64,000 nucleotides of DNA from the NCBI GenBank assembly GCA_036785705.1, contig JAWUZG010000029.1:15081501-15145500 (forward strand), written 5' to 3'. The notes below the pieces were generated by a model. That model was given only the letters and a program-made list of their open reading frames with translations, was not told the origin of the DNA and made no database searches. The DNA comes from Acanthornis magna. Taxonomy: Eukaryota; Chordata; Aves; Passeriformes; Acanthizidae. A program made the position numbers and the translations under genes. Below, in pieces: positions 24,621 to 37,788 of the stretch (the stretch's first letter is position 1; the number at the start of each line of letters is the position of its first letter).

Positions 24621-26822
24621 CCAATCACGAAATCAGCTAGGTTGGAAAAGATCTTTGAGTTCATCAAGTCCAGCCTGTCATCCAACACCACCTTGTCAAC
24701 TAGATCATGGCACTAAGTGCCAAATTCAGTCTTAAACACCACCAGGTTCAGCGACTCCACCACTTCCCTGGGAAGCCCATCCCAGTGCCCAATCATCTTT
24801 TTTGTGAACAACTACTTCCTAATGTCCAGCCTAAAACTATGTCTTCCTATCCTGTTGCTGGTTACCTGGGAGAAGAGACTGATACCCACCTAGCTACACC
24901 CTCCTTTCAGGTAGCTGTAGAGAGTGATAAGGTCTCCCCTGAGCCTCCTGTTTTCCAGGTTGAACAACCCCACCTCCCTCAGCCATTTCTAACAGGAATT
25001 GTGTTCCAGATTCTTCACCAGCATTACAGCTCTTCTCTTGACATGTTTGAACATCTCAACATCTTTCCTAAACTGGGGGGCCCAGAACTGGACAGAGCAC
25101 CCAAGGTGTTGACTACATGGGAAGAATAACTTCCCTTGTCCTGCTGGCCACACCATTCCTGATAGAGGCCAGGATGCCATTGGCCTCCTTGGCTACGTGG
25201 GCACACTGCTGGCTCATGCTTAGTCTGCTGTCAATCAGCACCCCCAGGTCCCTTTCTGCCTGGCTGCTGTCCAGCCGCTCTGTCCCCAACCTGCAGTGCT
25301 GCAGGGGGTTGTTGTGGCCAAAGTGCAGGACCCAGCACTTGGTCTGTTAAACCTCATATTATTAAATTCAGCCCATCTATCCAGCCTGTCTCTGCAGAGC
25401 CTTCCTACCCTCCAGCAGATCAACACTCGCTCCCAGCTGAGTATCATCTGAAAATTTACTGATTGTGGACTCAATCCCCCCACCCAGATCACCAATGAAG
25501 ATATTAAAAAGGACTGGCCTCAGCATTGACCCCTGGGGGACATCACTGGTGACTGGATGCAGCACAGTTCACCACCAGCTCTCTGGGCCCAGCTTTTCAG
25601 CCAGTTCTTAACCCAGCAAAGTAGGTATCTGTCCAAACCATGGGCTGCCAGCTTTTCCAGGATTATTCTATGGGAGATGGTGTCAAAGACTTTGCTGAAG
25701 TCTGGGTAGATAACATCCACAGCCTTTCCCGCATCCACCAGGCAGGTCATCTGGTCATAAAAGGAGATCAGGTTAGTCAGGCAGGACCTGCCCCTCCTAA
25801 ATCCATGCTGCCTGGGTCTGATCCCCTGGTCACCCTGTAGGTCCTGTGTGATCACACCCAAGACAATCTGTTCCATGACCTTGCTAGTCACCAAGGTCAG
25901 GCTGACAGGCCTGTAGTTTCCCAGGTCCTCCTTCTGGCCCTTCACACTGGCTGGCTTCCAGTCATCTGGGACCTCCCAGTGAGGTGGGACTGATAATAAA
26001 TTATGGAGAGTGGCTTGGAAAGCTCCTCCGCCAGCTCCCTCAGCACCCTAGCATCTCATCCCATTCACTTGCAAGCATGTAAGTAGCTCAGCAGGTCACT
26101 AATGGCTTCCTCCTGTATTGCAGGGTGGCTGCTCCATTCCCTGTCTCCAAGTTGTTCTGAGGATGTTCTCTTATTGTTGAAAACTGAGGCAAAGAATGCG
26201 TTAGGTAGCTCAGCCTTTTCCTCACCTTTGGTAACTATATTCCCCCTGTGTCCAATAAAGAATGGAGGTTTTCCTTGCCCCTCCTTTTGCTATCAATGTA
26301 TTTATGAAAGCATCTTTTATTATCCTTTACAGAAGTGGCCAGGTTAAGTTCTAATTGAGCTTTTGCCTCTCTGATTTGCTTGCTGCATGATCTGACAACA
26401 TCCTTAAACACTTCCTGAGTTGCCTGCCCCTTTTTGCAAAGGTGATACACCTTCTTTTTTACCCTGAGTTTCTGCAAAAGCTCCCTGCCCATCCAGGCCA
26501 GTCATCTTTCCCGTCGGCTCATCTTTCAGCACATATGGACAGTCTGCTCTTGCACTTTCAAGATTTCTGTCTTGAAGTATGTCCATCCTTCCTGGACCCC
26601 TTTGTTTTTGAGAGCTGTTTCCAAAGGTATTCTCTGAATCAGTCTCTTGAATGAGCCAAAGTCTGCCCTTTGGAAGTCCAGTGTGGAAATTTTGTTGATT
26701 TTCTTGTTTCACCAAATATTAAGAACTTTATTATTTCATATACCCCAGATGGCCTCTGACCACCACTTCTCCCACCAGCCCTCCTCTGTTTGTAAACAGC
26801 AGGTCTAGCAGAGCTTTCTCAA
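24621..26822 (-). mobile_element. CR1 LINE, 2.2 kb, 5'-truncated in the endonuclease, with reverse transcriptase and 3' end
   Basis: This is the largest repeat in the window and lies in the same orientation as CNTNAP2. Read on the minus strand, it opens near 26820 with the end of the endonuclease domain (DLLFTNRGGLVGEVVV, then a GHLG motif). It continues through the linker (VYHLCKKGQATQEVFKDVVR, about 26430-26370) into the reverse transcriptase. RT motifs seen are NYRPVSLT (about 25920-25895), QHGFRRGRSCLTNLISF (about 25825-25775), DFSKVFDTISH, and the catalytic FSDDT at about 25454-25441. The CR1 3' region follows and ends near 24621-24650 (plus-strand GGTTGGAAAAGATC). The longest uninterrupted piece is about 141 residues (25520-25945). 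Frame shifts and stops elsewhere make it a dead copy. The 5' part of ORF2 and all of ORF1 are missing. Confidence 0.95.
25520..25945 (-). pseudogene. CR1 reverse transcriptase, longest surviving open segment
   Basis: This open stretch of about 141 codons encodes the fingers/palm part of a CR1 non-LTR reverse transcriptase. It includes the NYRPVSLT block, the GFRRGRSCLTNL block and the first palm aspartate region (VDVIYPDFSKVFDTISH; family usually VVYLDFSKAFDT). The catalytic DD lies downstream in another frame (about 25441-25454), so the polymerase is split by at least one frame shift. The segment starts and ends by chance relative to the full ORF2, which would be roughly 900 residues in an intact CR1. 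No function is expected. Confidence 0.85.
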
Positions 26823-28082
26823 ATCTCAGCTACGGTGAGATCTCAGCTAGACTATAACCTAATAAAGAAAAATTATTCTCTCTCACTTAAGACAAATATT
26901 TTCCCTTGCTCAAAAAGCTCTGAGGGAGATCTATACAATGCACCTGAACTGTCATTTACCCCTTCCCTTTCCACTTTTACTTCACTGTACAAGGCTTGTG
27001 TAAAGCTGAAGCTTCCTTCCTAAAGAAAATTATCTTGCTCAGTACAAGTCGACATATTTTTTTTCAAATTAGGGCCATTTTAATCAATGTTAAAGTGAGT
27101 CTTACGCACAAAAAGAGTTAAAAATTAGTTTCATCTAAGTGAGAGAAAACAAAGAGAAACCAACAGCTGACATGAGACTGGATGCTAAGTCAGACTCTTC
27201 CAGATCGAGAGATCCTTTTTTGTGACTTATGTAGTAACTTACATACAGAAAAATATGTATTAATGTTCTGTCTCTTACTGTGTAGCTCAGATTTTTGTGT
27301 GAATAATCTCATTGTGAAAGCTGAAACATGAATAAGAGCTGCACTCTCCCATCCTGCAATGAATAGCCTCATTTTATCACATTATTTCTTTTCTCTCTTT
27401 CAGCATATAACTGCAGTGGGAGGTTATAATGGTAGCCAAATAGCTCCCATTTCTACCAGCATTTATGCTTGTTTATTACTTATTTGGGAAAGGCAATGTT
27501 CTGGCTCAAATGCTCAAAGTAACAATCTATCAGTTGCATTACACCCATCTGTGGAAGGAAAACCTCCGTTTTGTGTGTAGGAGAGGGTGAAATACTCATA
27601 GCTTCTGGCAAGAGACACTGACCTTGGGAAAAGCTGACAGTGCACCTTCTGTACATTCACTACATCTTTGCCTTAATTCCAGAGCTCTGTACTTACACAG
27701 CCCTGTATCTAAGCCTGAAGTATCTGTAGATAAAACCAAGTGTAGGATATCTAAACTGTCAGTCTCTGCTGCTCCTAAATATACCTGACCTACCAAAAGA
27801 GGTTGGCCTGGTTTTCCTAAATTGACTTTTTAGGTACTTTTAATCCTGCATGTTCCCACTGTTCCATGCAAAGAAAGTAGCTCCAGTGTCTGAAGAATAC
27901 AAAGTTTTCCACTTTGCTTGTTCAGTGTGCCAACTCTGATGTGGACAAGTTCCCTGTGAGGGACTGGTTTCAAGGGGTATCTAGCTGAAGTCTAACATGT
28001 CATTACTGTGCATTTTTCAGACAAATATAACAATTTATATTAAGTCTACAATTTAATTACTGTGTGCCAGTTTTTTTAAAGT

Positions 28083-28384
28083 AGAATCATAGGAACTTTA
28101 AAGATTATAGAGTTCCCAAACTTCCTGTCATGTGCAGGGACACTTTTCACTTCTCAAAGCTCCATCCAGCCTGGCCTTACACACTTCCAGGGATGGGGCA
28201 TTTGCAACTTCTCTGGGCAACCTGTTCCACTCTCTCATCACCCTCATAGTAAAGAATTTTTCCTTAATATTCGATCTAAACTTTATTTCAGTTTAAAGAC
28301 ATCTCTTGCTTGTTCTGTCATTACATGTTCTTGTAAAAAGTCCCTCTCCAACTTTCTTGTAGGCTCCCTTCACGTACTAGAAGG
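28083..28384 (-). mobile_element. CR1 LINE 3' fragment
   Basis: On the plus strand this begins AGAATCATAGGAACTTTAAA, the reverse complement of a CR1 3' terminus. It continues through CATCCAGCCTGGCCTTACAC, CTTCCAGGGATGGGGCAT and GGGCAACCTGTTCCACTCTC and fades near CGTACTAGAAGG. It is about 300 bases of 3' region only, probably from the same broad subfamily as the 11.3 kb fragment but in the opposite orientation. No coding sequence is retained. Confidence 0.92.
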
Positions 28385-29693
28385 AAAAAATAAGTTTTCC
28401 CCAAAACCCCTTTTCCAGGTTTAATTTCCAGATGGGAGTAAACGATGACAATATTCTGAGCAGATTTGGAGAGCTAATCAGGTCTGCATGTTCCAGGTGA
28501 AGTCAGTAAGAACACCAAAAGAGATTTCTTAATTATTTACAGGTTAATGTCCCAGTGCTGTTTGAGAAACTGCCAAGTTAAACTCTGGTCTCAAAGTAGT
28601 TGAAAGTACAGAATTTGGCTACTCTGGGGATAAACTGCCAGAGCTGTACTGGTGCCCCAATGATATGGGAAAAGTATATCTGTGATATATGGATCCAGTC
28701 TGGCTCTCTGTGAGGCTGCCTCCTCTCTGCCACCAGCACAGCCACGCTCCTGACAAGCCCAGCTGCCTGTTAGCATCAGAAACAACTAATGATCTAAGCT
28801 GAGTTTTGTCAGAAGAAAGCCAGCTGCTCAATAAAGCCACCGTGATCTGCTGTTACCATCCCTGTTGCCCAAGAAAGCTGCATGTTTGCCTTGTGTTTCT
28901 GGCTGGACTTGGAACTGCTGCCTCTGCAAATGATTCCTGTAAGAAAAAATTTTAAAAGCTGGAGAGCACAGTATTATTTTTTCTTCCTCCTCTCCATCTA
29001 CACATGTATGAAATAAGCCAATTAGGTATTCTGAACACTTTAATTAACAAATTAGTTATGAACTGGAAAAAATGGTCATGCTTTCTGTATTCATCAGGCT
29101 ATGGTAAATTAACATAAGCTAATGATGCTTTTTTTAATGCAATTACTTGAGCTTCACTCTCTACAGACTTTGTTTCTTGGATTGCGTTTTGAATGAAAAG
29201 GGTGATGCCTTTGCTTTCAATGCAAGATTCTGTCCTGTATATACACTGGCCCTTTTCTTTCATCATTTTCATTCTCCTTTTTCCTGCACCTTCACGAAAT
29301 TCACTATCCTCTTGCAATGAATGTTGGAATTTTTTTCAGAGGAATGAGTTAGTGCAAACATTTTCATTCATCTTTTTAAGAACTCATTCTACAATAATAG
29401 GTATTTATGAAAAATGCTTCATTAGGGCCAGATCATTAAAGCACAGAAAACAACTTCTTAGGTCAATCAAGTGGCACAGCTGCCTTCTAAAGGGAGATAC
29501 AAGTGTTTATGGAGCTGAAGTGGGTTGTGGGTTACATTGCAAATCAAAGTGGGGTACGTAACTATTTATTTTGAAGGTGAAGAATAAGCAAACTGGATTA
29601 TATAGCAGGATGTGAGGCAGATAAATCAGAGAAAATGGTACACTTTTAAAAAATTCAAACAATGAGCTGAACCCAAATTCTTTATAGATTAAA

Positions 29694-29795
29694 AAACCAA
29701 ACAAACAAAAAAAAACCCCAAAAAACCAACCAACCAATGACAAAAACAAACAAACAAAACCAAAAAAACCCCAACAAGCCCCAAAACAAACCCAG
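29694..29795. repeat. A/C-rich low-complexity tract
   Basis: The plus strand is almost entirely A and C here, in words such as CCAAACAAACAAAAAAAAAC and CAAACAAACAAAACCAAAAA, with very few G or T. A second, shorter tract of the same kind follows at about 29940-29975. The minus strand reads as T/G-rich sequence. It is probably a decayed microsatellite. Confidence 0.85.
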
Positions 29796-32700
29796 AGGTT
29801 GAAGATAGCTCTACACAAAGAATTTATTATGAGTAATACCAAAAGGACATGTTATTATAAAAAGAAAATATTTTCATTTACCCTCACAGGTAAAAGAGAA
29901 CCAAAAGAAACAATATCTTGAAATGAATAAAAACATTTTAAAAACCCCAAACAAAACCAAAACACCCTTAAACAACACAGAGAACTCTGCCAAAACAAAA
30001 TGTCAGTTGCGTGTACTCTCTCTAAATCATTCGAGAAACACTCTTTACACTGAGTGCAACATAAGCAATGCTATGTCACACGCAAACATGTTTTTTGGGA
30101 TATATTAATAAATGAACCAATAAAGGCTTATTTTTTTCAACCATAAGTAGTTTTCCATATTCTTAAATGGATAAGTAATTATTTAATAAATAAGGACTAT
30201 CAATTTATCCTGGCTTCTCACAACCTACTTACACTGTTCATGAGATGGTTTTACCAAACATACTGTATTGCGCTGTACAATGTGTGTTTATCTAAAGCAC
30301 ATATTTACAGAAAGAGAGCAGCTGTTTATTTACTGTTTGAAAGACAACCATGTTTTAGTCATTTAGCTCAGCAAGAGCTCTCTTATAGAAATACAAAAGC
30401 TAAGTGGATGATACCACTCTCTCATGATTGTAACTGTTCTTTTTATGCTACTCAATCCATTATTTTCAGGAGCTTTCCTACTTACAAAAGATAACATTCT
30501 GTAACCTGGACAGTGAACTTCCAAACCACTGGCACCTCCATAATTTTTTTCCAAAGAGGGTTTTAATCAAAATATAATGAGTTTTATTGTGTACAGGTAT
30601 TCTTAGTGAGCTGAAAGGTGTCCTTGTAAACACAAGGAGATTGCAGTATTTGAGGTGGTGGTCTACAGTGTGCAAACTACTGGATGCTACCTTCCTACTG
30701 TCCATTTGGACAAATGTTAGTCCAGAGGGACCACCTCCTTACTTTGAGATTCATATCCAAAGTACATTCCTGGCAAGCCCTGTGAAGGTATAAGCCCAGA
30801 CTGCTCACACAATCCAGGCTGATGCTAACAGCCCCTTCCACATTCACTTTGCCAAAAGGAAAACTGGGTAAAATCCTTCTCATATTCCATTAGACAACAG
30901 CAATAAATAATTGGAGAAGTAGTTATATTCTTTATGGTTTTTCTGGAGGTTTTAAAAGGGAAGGTAAAAAAAGCCTGGGCTAGGCGTCCCTAGATTTCTC
31001 CAAAGGCAAGACTGTAGTGACCTTTTTTTTTATTTTAATTGGTAGAACCATTGCCATTGATCTGATTGACTTATTGGGAATAACCTGGGGAATAAAAGAA
31101 TCATATCCCATTATGGATAGTTCTTGCATCTTCCACACAGAAGGCACAATTTAAAACTTCACTGAGAAAAAAAAACCCTCTCGCAATTACACCTATGCCA
31201 ACACTTAAAATTTCTGATGCTTGTTTTATAGTCACATTAATAATTCTGATAACAGGCCAAGGTCAGCACACTGATTAAAAGGTAACCTGAAAGCCTAGAG
31301 ATGAGTTACACAGTGGTGCTAAAAGGACTATCTTTTGAACATCAATTGCTTTGCAGAAACTTCCTGTCATATTACGTTATCAACTTCATTGGTAGCATCA
31401 GATTTCCCCCTAATACTGGACTTAGAACCACTGGGTGCCAAATTTCCTCTTTCTTATTCCACTGTGCAAAAGATAATTTCCATATATCCAAAAATTCATT
31501 ATGACCTTCATACTTTCACTGTCTGCTGGGATTATTTCTGAAGTTCTGAGACTCTAGTCAGTTTCAAGCAGCTTCCAATTATATTATATAACATTACATT
31601 ATGTTGAAATAATGAAGAATTCTTCCCTAAATTAAAATGGTATGAGGTGGATGATAGGCAGCATTAATTCTTGTACTAGTGAGAAGTGTAAGGTCCAATA
31701 GCTTGGGAACCATTAAAAGGAAGATTGATAATGCATTATATCAAACGTGTGCTAAGAATCCTTCTCATGGCTTGATGCAGTCCATTGACCCTATTGATAG
31801 CAGGTCATAAGATGTTAGACCTTATCACCTTGACATCACATATGAAAAAGGTACTGAGGATAGATTGCAAAAAAACTGTAGAATGAACTTATTTAAAGGT
31901 CTCCTTTTCTCTGATGCCACTTTAGTTAGTAAGGTGGCGGCAATACGGATGACTTCTGCAGGAGAATAGGTATGACAAAAATGGAAAGAACTGTAATCTT
32001 TTTGGCTAGTCTGCTAACTAGATTCCAGTTAAAATTTGATCTGTCAATGACTTAATGGCATATATTTATGTGCCAATATGGTTGACTCCAGTATCAGTCA
32101 TTTTGGAAAGTAAAATTAAGTTTTTCAAGGATAAAACATCCCCATATTCTCCAAATAGTGCATCAAATCATTTAATATTATTGGAAATGTTTGGTTTACA
32201 CAGGAGGAGAATCTGAGCTGATTAGTGACAGAAAAGTCAAAATTATTTTTCTTTAGTGGTCCACCCAAAGAAAACTGCTTTAGGATTTTACAGCACAGAA
32301 AGTTTTAACAATGTTTGCATACATAGAGATAAAAGTGGTAGTGAAAGACATAAAGAAGAAAAGCCTTAAGTTACAGACATTTCAAAAATAATCTGTACCT
32401 TTGTTATAGTAGCACTAAACAGCACACAAATAACTTTAAAATGAAAATAAAAAAGATTACAAATACTACAATACAGTAGAGCACTAAGACTTGCTTGTTT
32501 AAAATTAAATATGATCTTAATACCAGCAGGATAATTTAATAGAAACTGACTGCATCCAGCTTTGTGTGAACGGTTGCTAACTGAGCACTGTTCAACTTTT
32601 TAAGTCCAAGTCTTTGGTTACAAGCCTTTAACATAATTCAGGAGACGTTACACTCTACCTTTGCCACACCTGCATGCACCATGAAATTCATTGCTTCCTT

Positions 32701-35700
32701 CTGTCTGTCTCCACAGAAGTTTTGTCAGAGATGAAATTTCAAAGGATCTTCACCCCCTTTTCTTTTCAGGCCTGATGGGGATAGCAGCACTTGCTTCATC
32801 CGGCATCGACTCTAGTTAAATCTGTTGGTAAATAGTAGTATATCTCGTAGCAAGTATAGTTGCTCACAAAGCAAAGCAACAAAAGAGTCTACATTTTCTG
32901 GGGCCTTCTTGTTCCCTACTTCTTTCCATGATAATAAAATGAAAGTATTTTGATTGCTTTTCCCAGCTGCTATGATTGAATGTGCCTGGGAAGGCAGAAG
33001 AAGGAGGGGACCCCATGAGACAGGCTTTGGGGATCCATGAATGAGGGAGCTGGTATAAAATGCAGACTTGCATTTACCCCCAGGCTTTTGGCTCTCTGTG
33101 ATAATGGAAACACAGATTCACAGTTGAATTGATTATATAAATCAAAGAATCTTACTCACTGACATGGTAATTGTGGTTTCAAACTTTAAAATATATTGGT
33201 ATGAATTTAGAAGGCACTGACAGACCTGTAGGTAACCACCGAATATTTGTTTCTACAATCAGCAAGTTTTCCTCTAATGAAAAATAACCTTTTCCACCCC
33301 ACTGGAAAAAACCCCAGGATACTTCTCCTTGCTTACTCTAACGAGAAATGAAATTTAGAACAGGAACAAGGGACAATGCAGAAGAACTACCAAGTAAATT
33401 GATTTGGAGAGGTTAACCTTTCTGATCAAATTTCTGTCCATCAAATCTGCATTTCCTTTGAAATAAGTATACATAATAACCCATAAACCATTGAAGGCTT
33501 GCAGGGGTCTGAGTAGACACATGTGGAATATGGAAAATGTTCTCATAAACTGACACTGAGACCCACCCTACATATACACCGTGGAGGTTTCCAGATCAAT
33601 ACCATTCCACAAAGATTTAATTCTATTTGCCTAGATCACTAGTTATAGGATTTTTTAATGAAATGTTATCAAATATTAGAAATAAATCCATGGATGTTTC
33701 TGCATTTGAAGCCTCTTAAAACTGATGAAAATATTAAACTCTTTTTGGTGTGCCTCTTTCTAATTTCAACATTTATAGCAGGAACCTGAACCAGAACAAC
33801 TACAGTTACAACTCCAACTTTCTTAATAACATGATGTTACTGTTCAGAAAATCTGTGTCTTAATCAATGGAATAAAATACACTGTTTATTCAGATAAAGT
33901 GTTTTGCCAGTCTAGAGTGAAGTGCCATGAAAACAGGAAAGAAAAATAATTGGGTTGGAGAGTAGAATTTTCAAACGCTCATTTCTGTAATTTAAAGGGT
34001 CTGGGTCTAGAGGAGGGGGAGTTCTTTCCACTTAATGACTTGAGCACAGTGTGATTTAAACAGCACATTTGATTTGGGAATCTATTAGCTGATAATTACT
34101 CCTTGGAGAGAAAAAAAATTGGATTCACTTATTACTGGTTTGATTAGCAATATCTGTAATTCCATGAAGTTGTAAAATAGTTCAGCATTAAAATGGAACT
34201 ATTTTCCATCACTTGCAGAAGAAGAAGTATAAACACAGAGACAGACAAGTTCCTGTGTTAAACACACTGCTGAATTCTGCAGTACTTTTACTGCCACTAG
34301 GATTAGGAAAATAATATTTGTTCATGTATATATACAAGCCTCTGTTTTGAAAAGTATTTATGCTATGCTTCATAGGTATTAAGAGATGGATGACAACAAT
34401 CTAGCAAAGTTGCTATTTAAACAAAGAGATGAAACTACTATTTAACAAAGATATGCAACTAAATTTCAAATGAGGAAATAAAGCCAATGTTTGGTTAACA
34501 ACGACACTGATCCATATAGGTAAAGAAACTGCTCTGTAGTGAATATAAGGGAAATAAAGGGAAGGGTAAATAGAATTACAAGAAAAAATTAAATTCCAAA
34601 TGTCTGATCTACCTTTCACTTAGAATAGAATATGTAGTCTAGTAAACTAAAGGGAGACATACTCATTCATCTAAGAGCAAAGGAAGATCCTCCCAGCCAA
34701 GCTGATGTTAAGTTGTATTTTATTGAAGTGGTTCTAGTGACTTTTTTTTGGACTTAGAACAGGGAATTGAATGGAAATGGACATAACTATAACCATACAA
34801 CAGAATTCAACATAAACGATGAGCAGTGCTTTAGAATTGAAGCACCACTCCTTTCATCTGGACAATGAACATTTAAACAGAGACCTGAAGGGACCTGACA
34901 ACCTAACAAAACACACATTCAAACACTGCAACAGAAAGTATGAGAACTGCAAAAGGCATGTAACAAAGTACATGGAGCACTGAAATAAAAGCTTGCAACC
35001 AGCATAAAACAGCATCTATTATCATTCAGAAGCAACAAACTGTGTTATCTCCTAGTCTGCAGGCCTAAAACCAGAGAAATTGCCAATGCTCCTGTCTGGC
35101 CACAGGCTTTGCATGAGATCTACAGGCCAGTTGCACTAGAGCTCTTCAGCCATATTTTCTCTAAGCTAGTCTTTTGCTTTTGTCTAGCTTGCTTGGTTGC
35201 AATAACAATTCTTTAACAACCAGGAACATAACCTGAACTGTTTTACATTTAACTTAGCTGTGTGATTTTGTGGGCTAATGACTACCAGTATAACAATTTT
35301 GATATATTTCAGTACCTATCATAGCTATTCCACAAAGAATAAACTATTATCCTATGAAAATGTAGAGTAGAGGACTACAATTACGGGATGACAGCAGATC
35401 TATTGAAAGTACAGACATAGGTTTCTACCAGAGGAAGCAGGGCTATAAATAACTCACTAGGTCAATTACTAGTCATTAAGAGAAAGTAACTCTGAGACCT
35501 GACTAAAACTGATTTTACTGAACAAAGTAAAAAAACCCAAAACACTAAAAAAAAACAAAGAAGAAAATAAAGAGATCAAAGAACAAGAATTCTACAGCTG
35601 TAAAACACAAATATACAGAGAAGTTACAGACCAGCAAACCAAGACCAATGTCAGGCCTCTGAGGGTACCTGCAGGGCATAACTGCCCTACCCAATGGAGA

Positions 35701-36748
35701 ATCCACTCACCCTGGCTGTGACCCTGGGGGCCCCATTTCAGCTTCCAGATTATACCTGAGCACATCACAGGATTAACCATGCCTGCATCTATCCCCTCTC
35801 CTTTCCCTCTTACAGATTATGTTTCCTGGCTTGACATCTGACCCAACTCATCCCTTCTTATGTGATGATCTCCATACAATTGGCAGAACCTGTTTTGTTC
35901 TACCAGCACCACTCATCCTGTTTGTGGACAGAGGGTGGCACTTCAGTATCGTTAGACCAGGCCATCAAAGGCCGTCAAAGTTATGCACCTGTTCTTCCAA
36001 CCACTAAATCTGAGGCAGCTTTGTTACTTCTGAGCAACACATTGCGTTACAGAAATATATGCAAAGCCAAAGTCCTTGTGGTGCTAGAAAAAAATCCTGA
36101 ATGACAGCAGTCATTGCTGAGGTGGGAACAAGTTACATCAACAAAGCACATCAAAGCTGTTTAGTTGTGCTCCAGCAACCATGACCTTGCAAATGTTCAT
36201 TTACCCAACAAAGACAATGAATTTACATGCAGTCAGTTATGCAGCTGTACTGTATGACTCCATCACATCAGGCATGTGGCCCATGCTGCTACATGGTACT
36301 GGTAGTGCCCTTCTCCCAGAGGTGCAATTACTGTCCCAGACAATGAAAGAGAAATTCATACAGTTCCTAAAAACAATCTGTTCAAATAAGCGTAAGTAAC
36401 AGTATTCCACAAAAAAGGCATTTTCACATTGAAAGTATCCTTCATCATTTTTTGAAATATCTGAACATTAAGGTTGAGACCGTCCCTTACCTCCTCTCTT
36501 GTTTAACTTGGCGTAGCCTGGCACATAGCTGCTTGTCATGGATGATGAACTGCTGAAGGAGGAATGGGGTAATGCTGAGACCAGAGGTTCATCACACTTT
36601 TCTGAAACACAAGAAAACAGATTCACTTTATGCTCTTAATTATTCTTGCATATTAAGTGGCAATGTGCCCTTTATTTTCCCTCTGGGTGATAGCACATCC
36701 TTGTTACTTTTGTACTTGTGGAATGCATGTAGCTATATTCCAGCTTTT

Positions 36749-36850
36749 CAACAACAACAACAACAACAACAAAAATCCTACAAATGCAGACCACCAAAAC
36801 AAAGAAAACCCACCACAAAACCCACAAGAAAACCAACAAACAAACACAGG
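36749..36850. repeat. (AAC)n microsatellite grading into an A/C-rich tract
   Basis: About eight CAA units (36749-36772) run into a G-poor stretch built of AAAACC/CAAA-like words (CCACCAAAACAAAGAAAACC and similar) up to about 36850. This is low-complexity sequence. The open frames over it, rich in Gln, Asn, Lys and Thr on one strand and Val, Phe and Cys on the other, are artefacts. Confidence 0.85.
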
Positions 36851-37778
36851 AACACACAATGACATGAGAAAAGAAAGACTTCAATCATTGACAAAATAAA
36901 GTAATGGTAATATTTAACCATGAGCCATCACCCTCCTTAGGGATACAGCAGTTGAACAAAAAAGCCTGTCCTGATATATCTGGAATGTTTTTGGTAGCAT
37001 CAAAACTTAGTGCTAAAGAAAAGTGTTGTCATGAAATTTTTCTAAGAAGTAGATAAGATACAAGTTTTCATTTCCATAATAGAAGTGTTGATAAATCCAA
37101 TATTAAAAGAAAAAAAAAGAAAGTAAATTATAGAACATTAATGAATGCCTATGAATTATTACAAACAACAGATTCACTGAAAAAAAAAATTACTAATTAA
37201 ACTCTATAATTCATTTGAGTACTGCACTTCCATTTTACCCAGTTATAAAGAAGATTAACTTGGTATTAGCATCTAAAATGGAAAAAAAAAACCCACAAAA
37301 TCAGTAGCTTAGTCTTCCTAATGAAGAAAAAACTGTAAAACAAATCACCTGCTTTTGTATGATATAAATCAGAAGCCAGAAGAGAACTGGCTTTGGATTT
37401 TTCAAATACTTAATGTACTGTCCTTCGTTGAGTTTTTTGTAGCTATTTCAACAGATGGAAGAAATATGTAGCTTGAATTGCTCATTTACATCACAGGTAA
37501 AACTATAAAAAAAAAGCCTTAGCCTACACCAGGAAGCCTGACTAATCTTTTTAAACACATGCACTGCAGCACAGTCTGCTGTAAGTGGAAACACGCTCAA
37601 CTTATGTATCTAGAAAGCATTAGGTCACCATAGGTGGTCTGCCATAGGTCTAAATATGCATAAGTAGCATATTTAATGCTCAGCCACAACAGCAAGTTTT
37701 GGTACAATTACAAACCAGTAGCTTGGTTAGACTGAATCACACATGGAGACCAAATTAATCCAACCTAAAAAAGAACTT

Positions 37779-37788
37779 GGGGGGGGGG
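37779..37788. repeat. G10 homopolymer
   Basis: Ten consecutive G on the plus strand form an isolated mononucleotide run in AT-rich intron. Confidence 0.9.

Noticed and set aside
24707..25129. 140-codon plus-strand frame
   Set aside because: It is the reverse strand of the 3' region of the large CR1 element.
27390..27420. Acceptor-like TTTCTTTTCTCTCTTTCAG on the plus strand
   Set aside because: The host gene is on the minus strand and no coding exon follows; such sites are frequent in introns.
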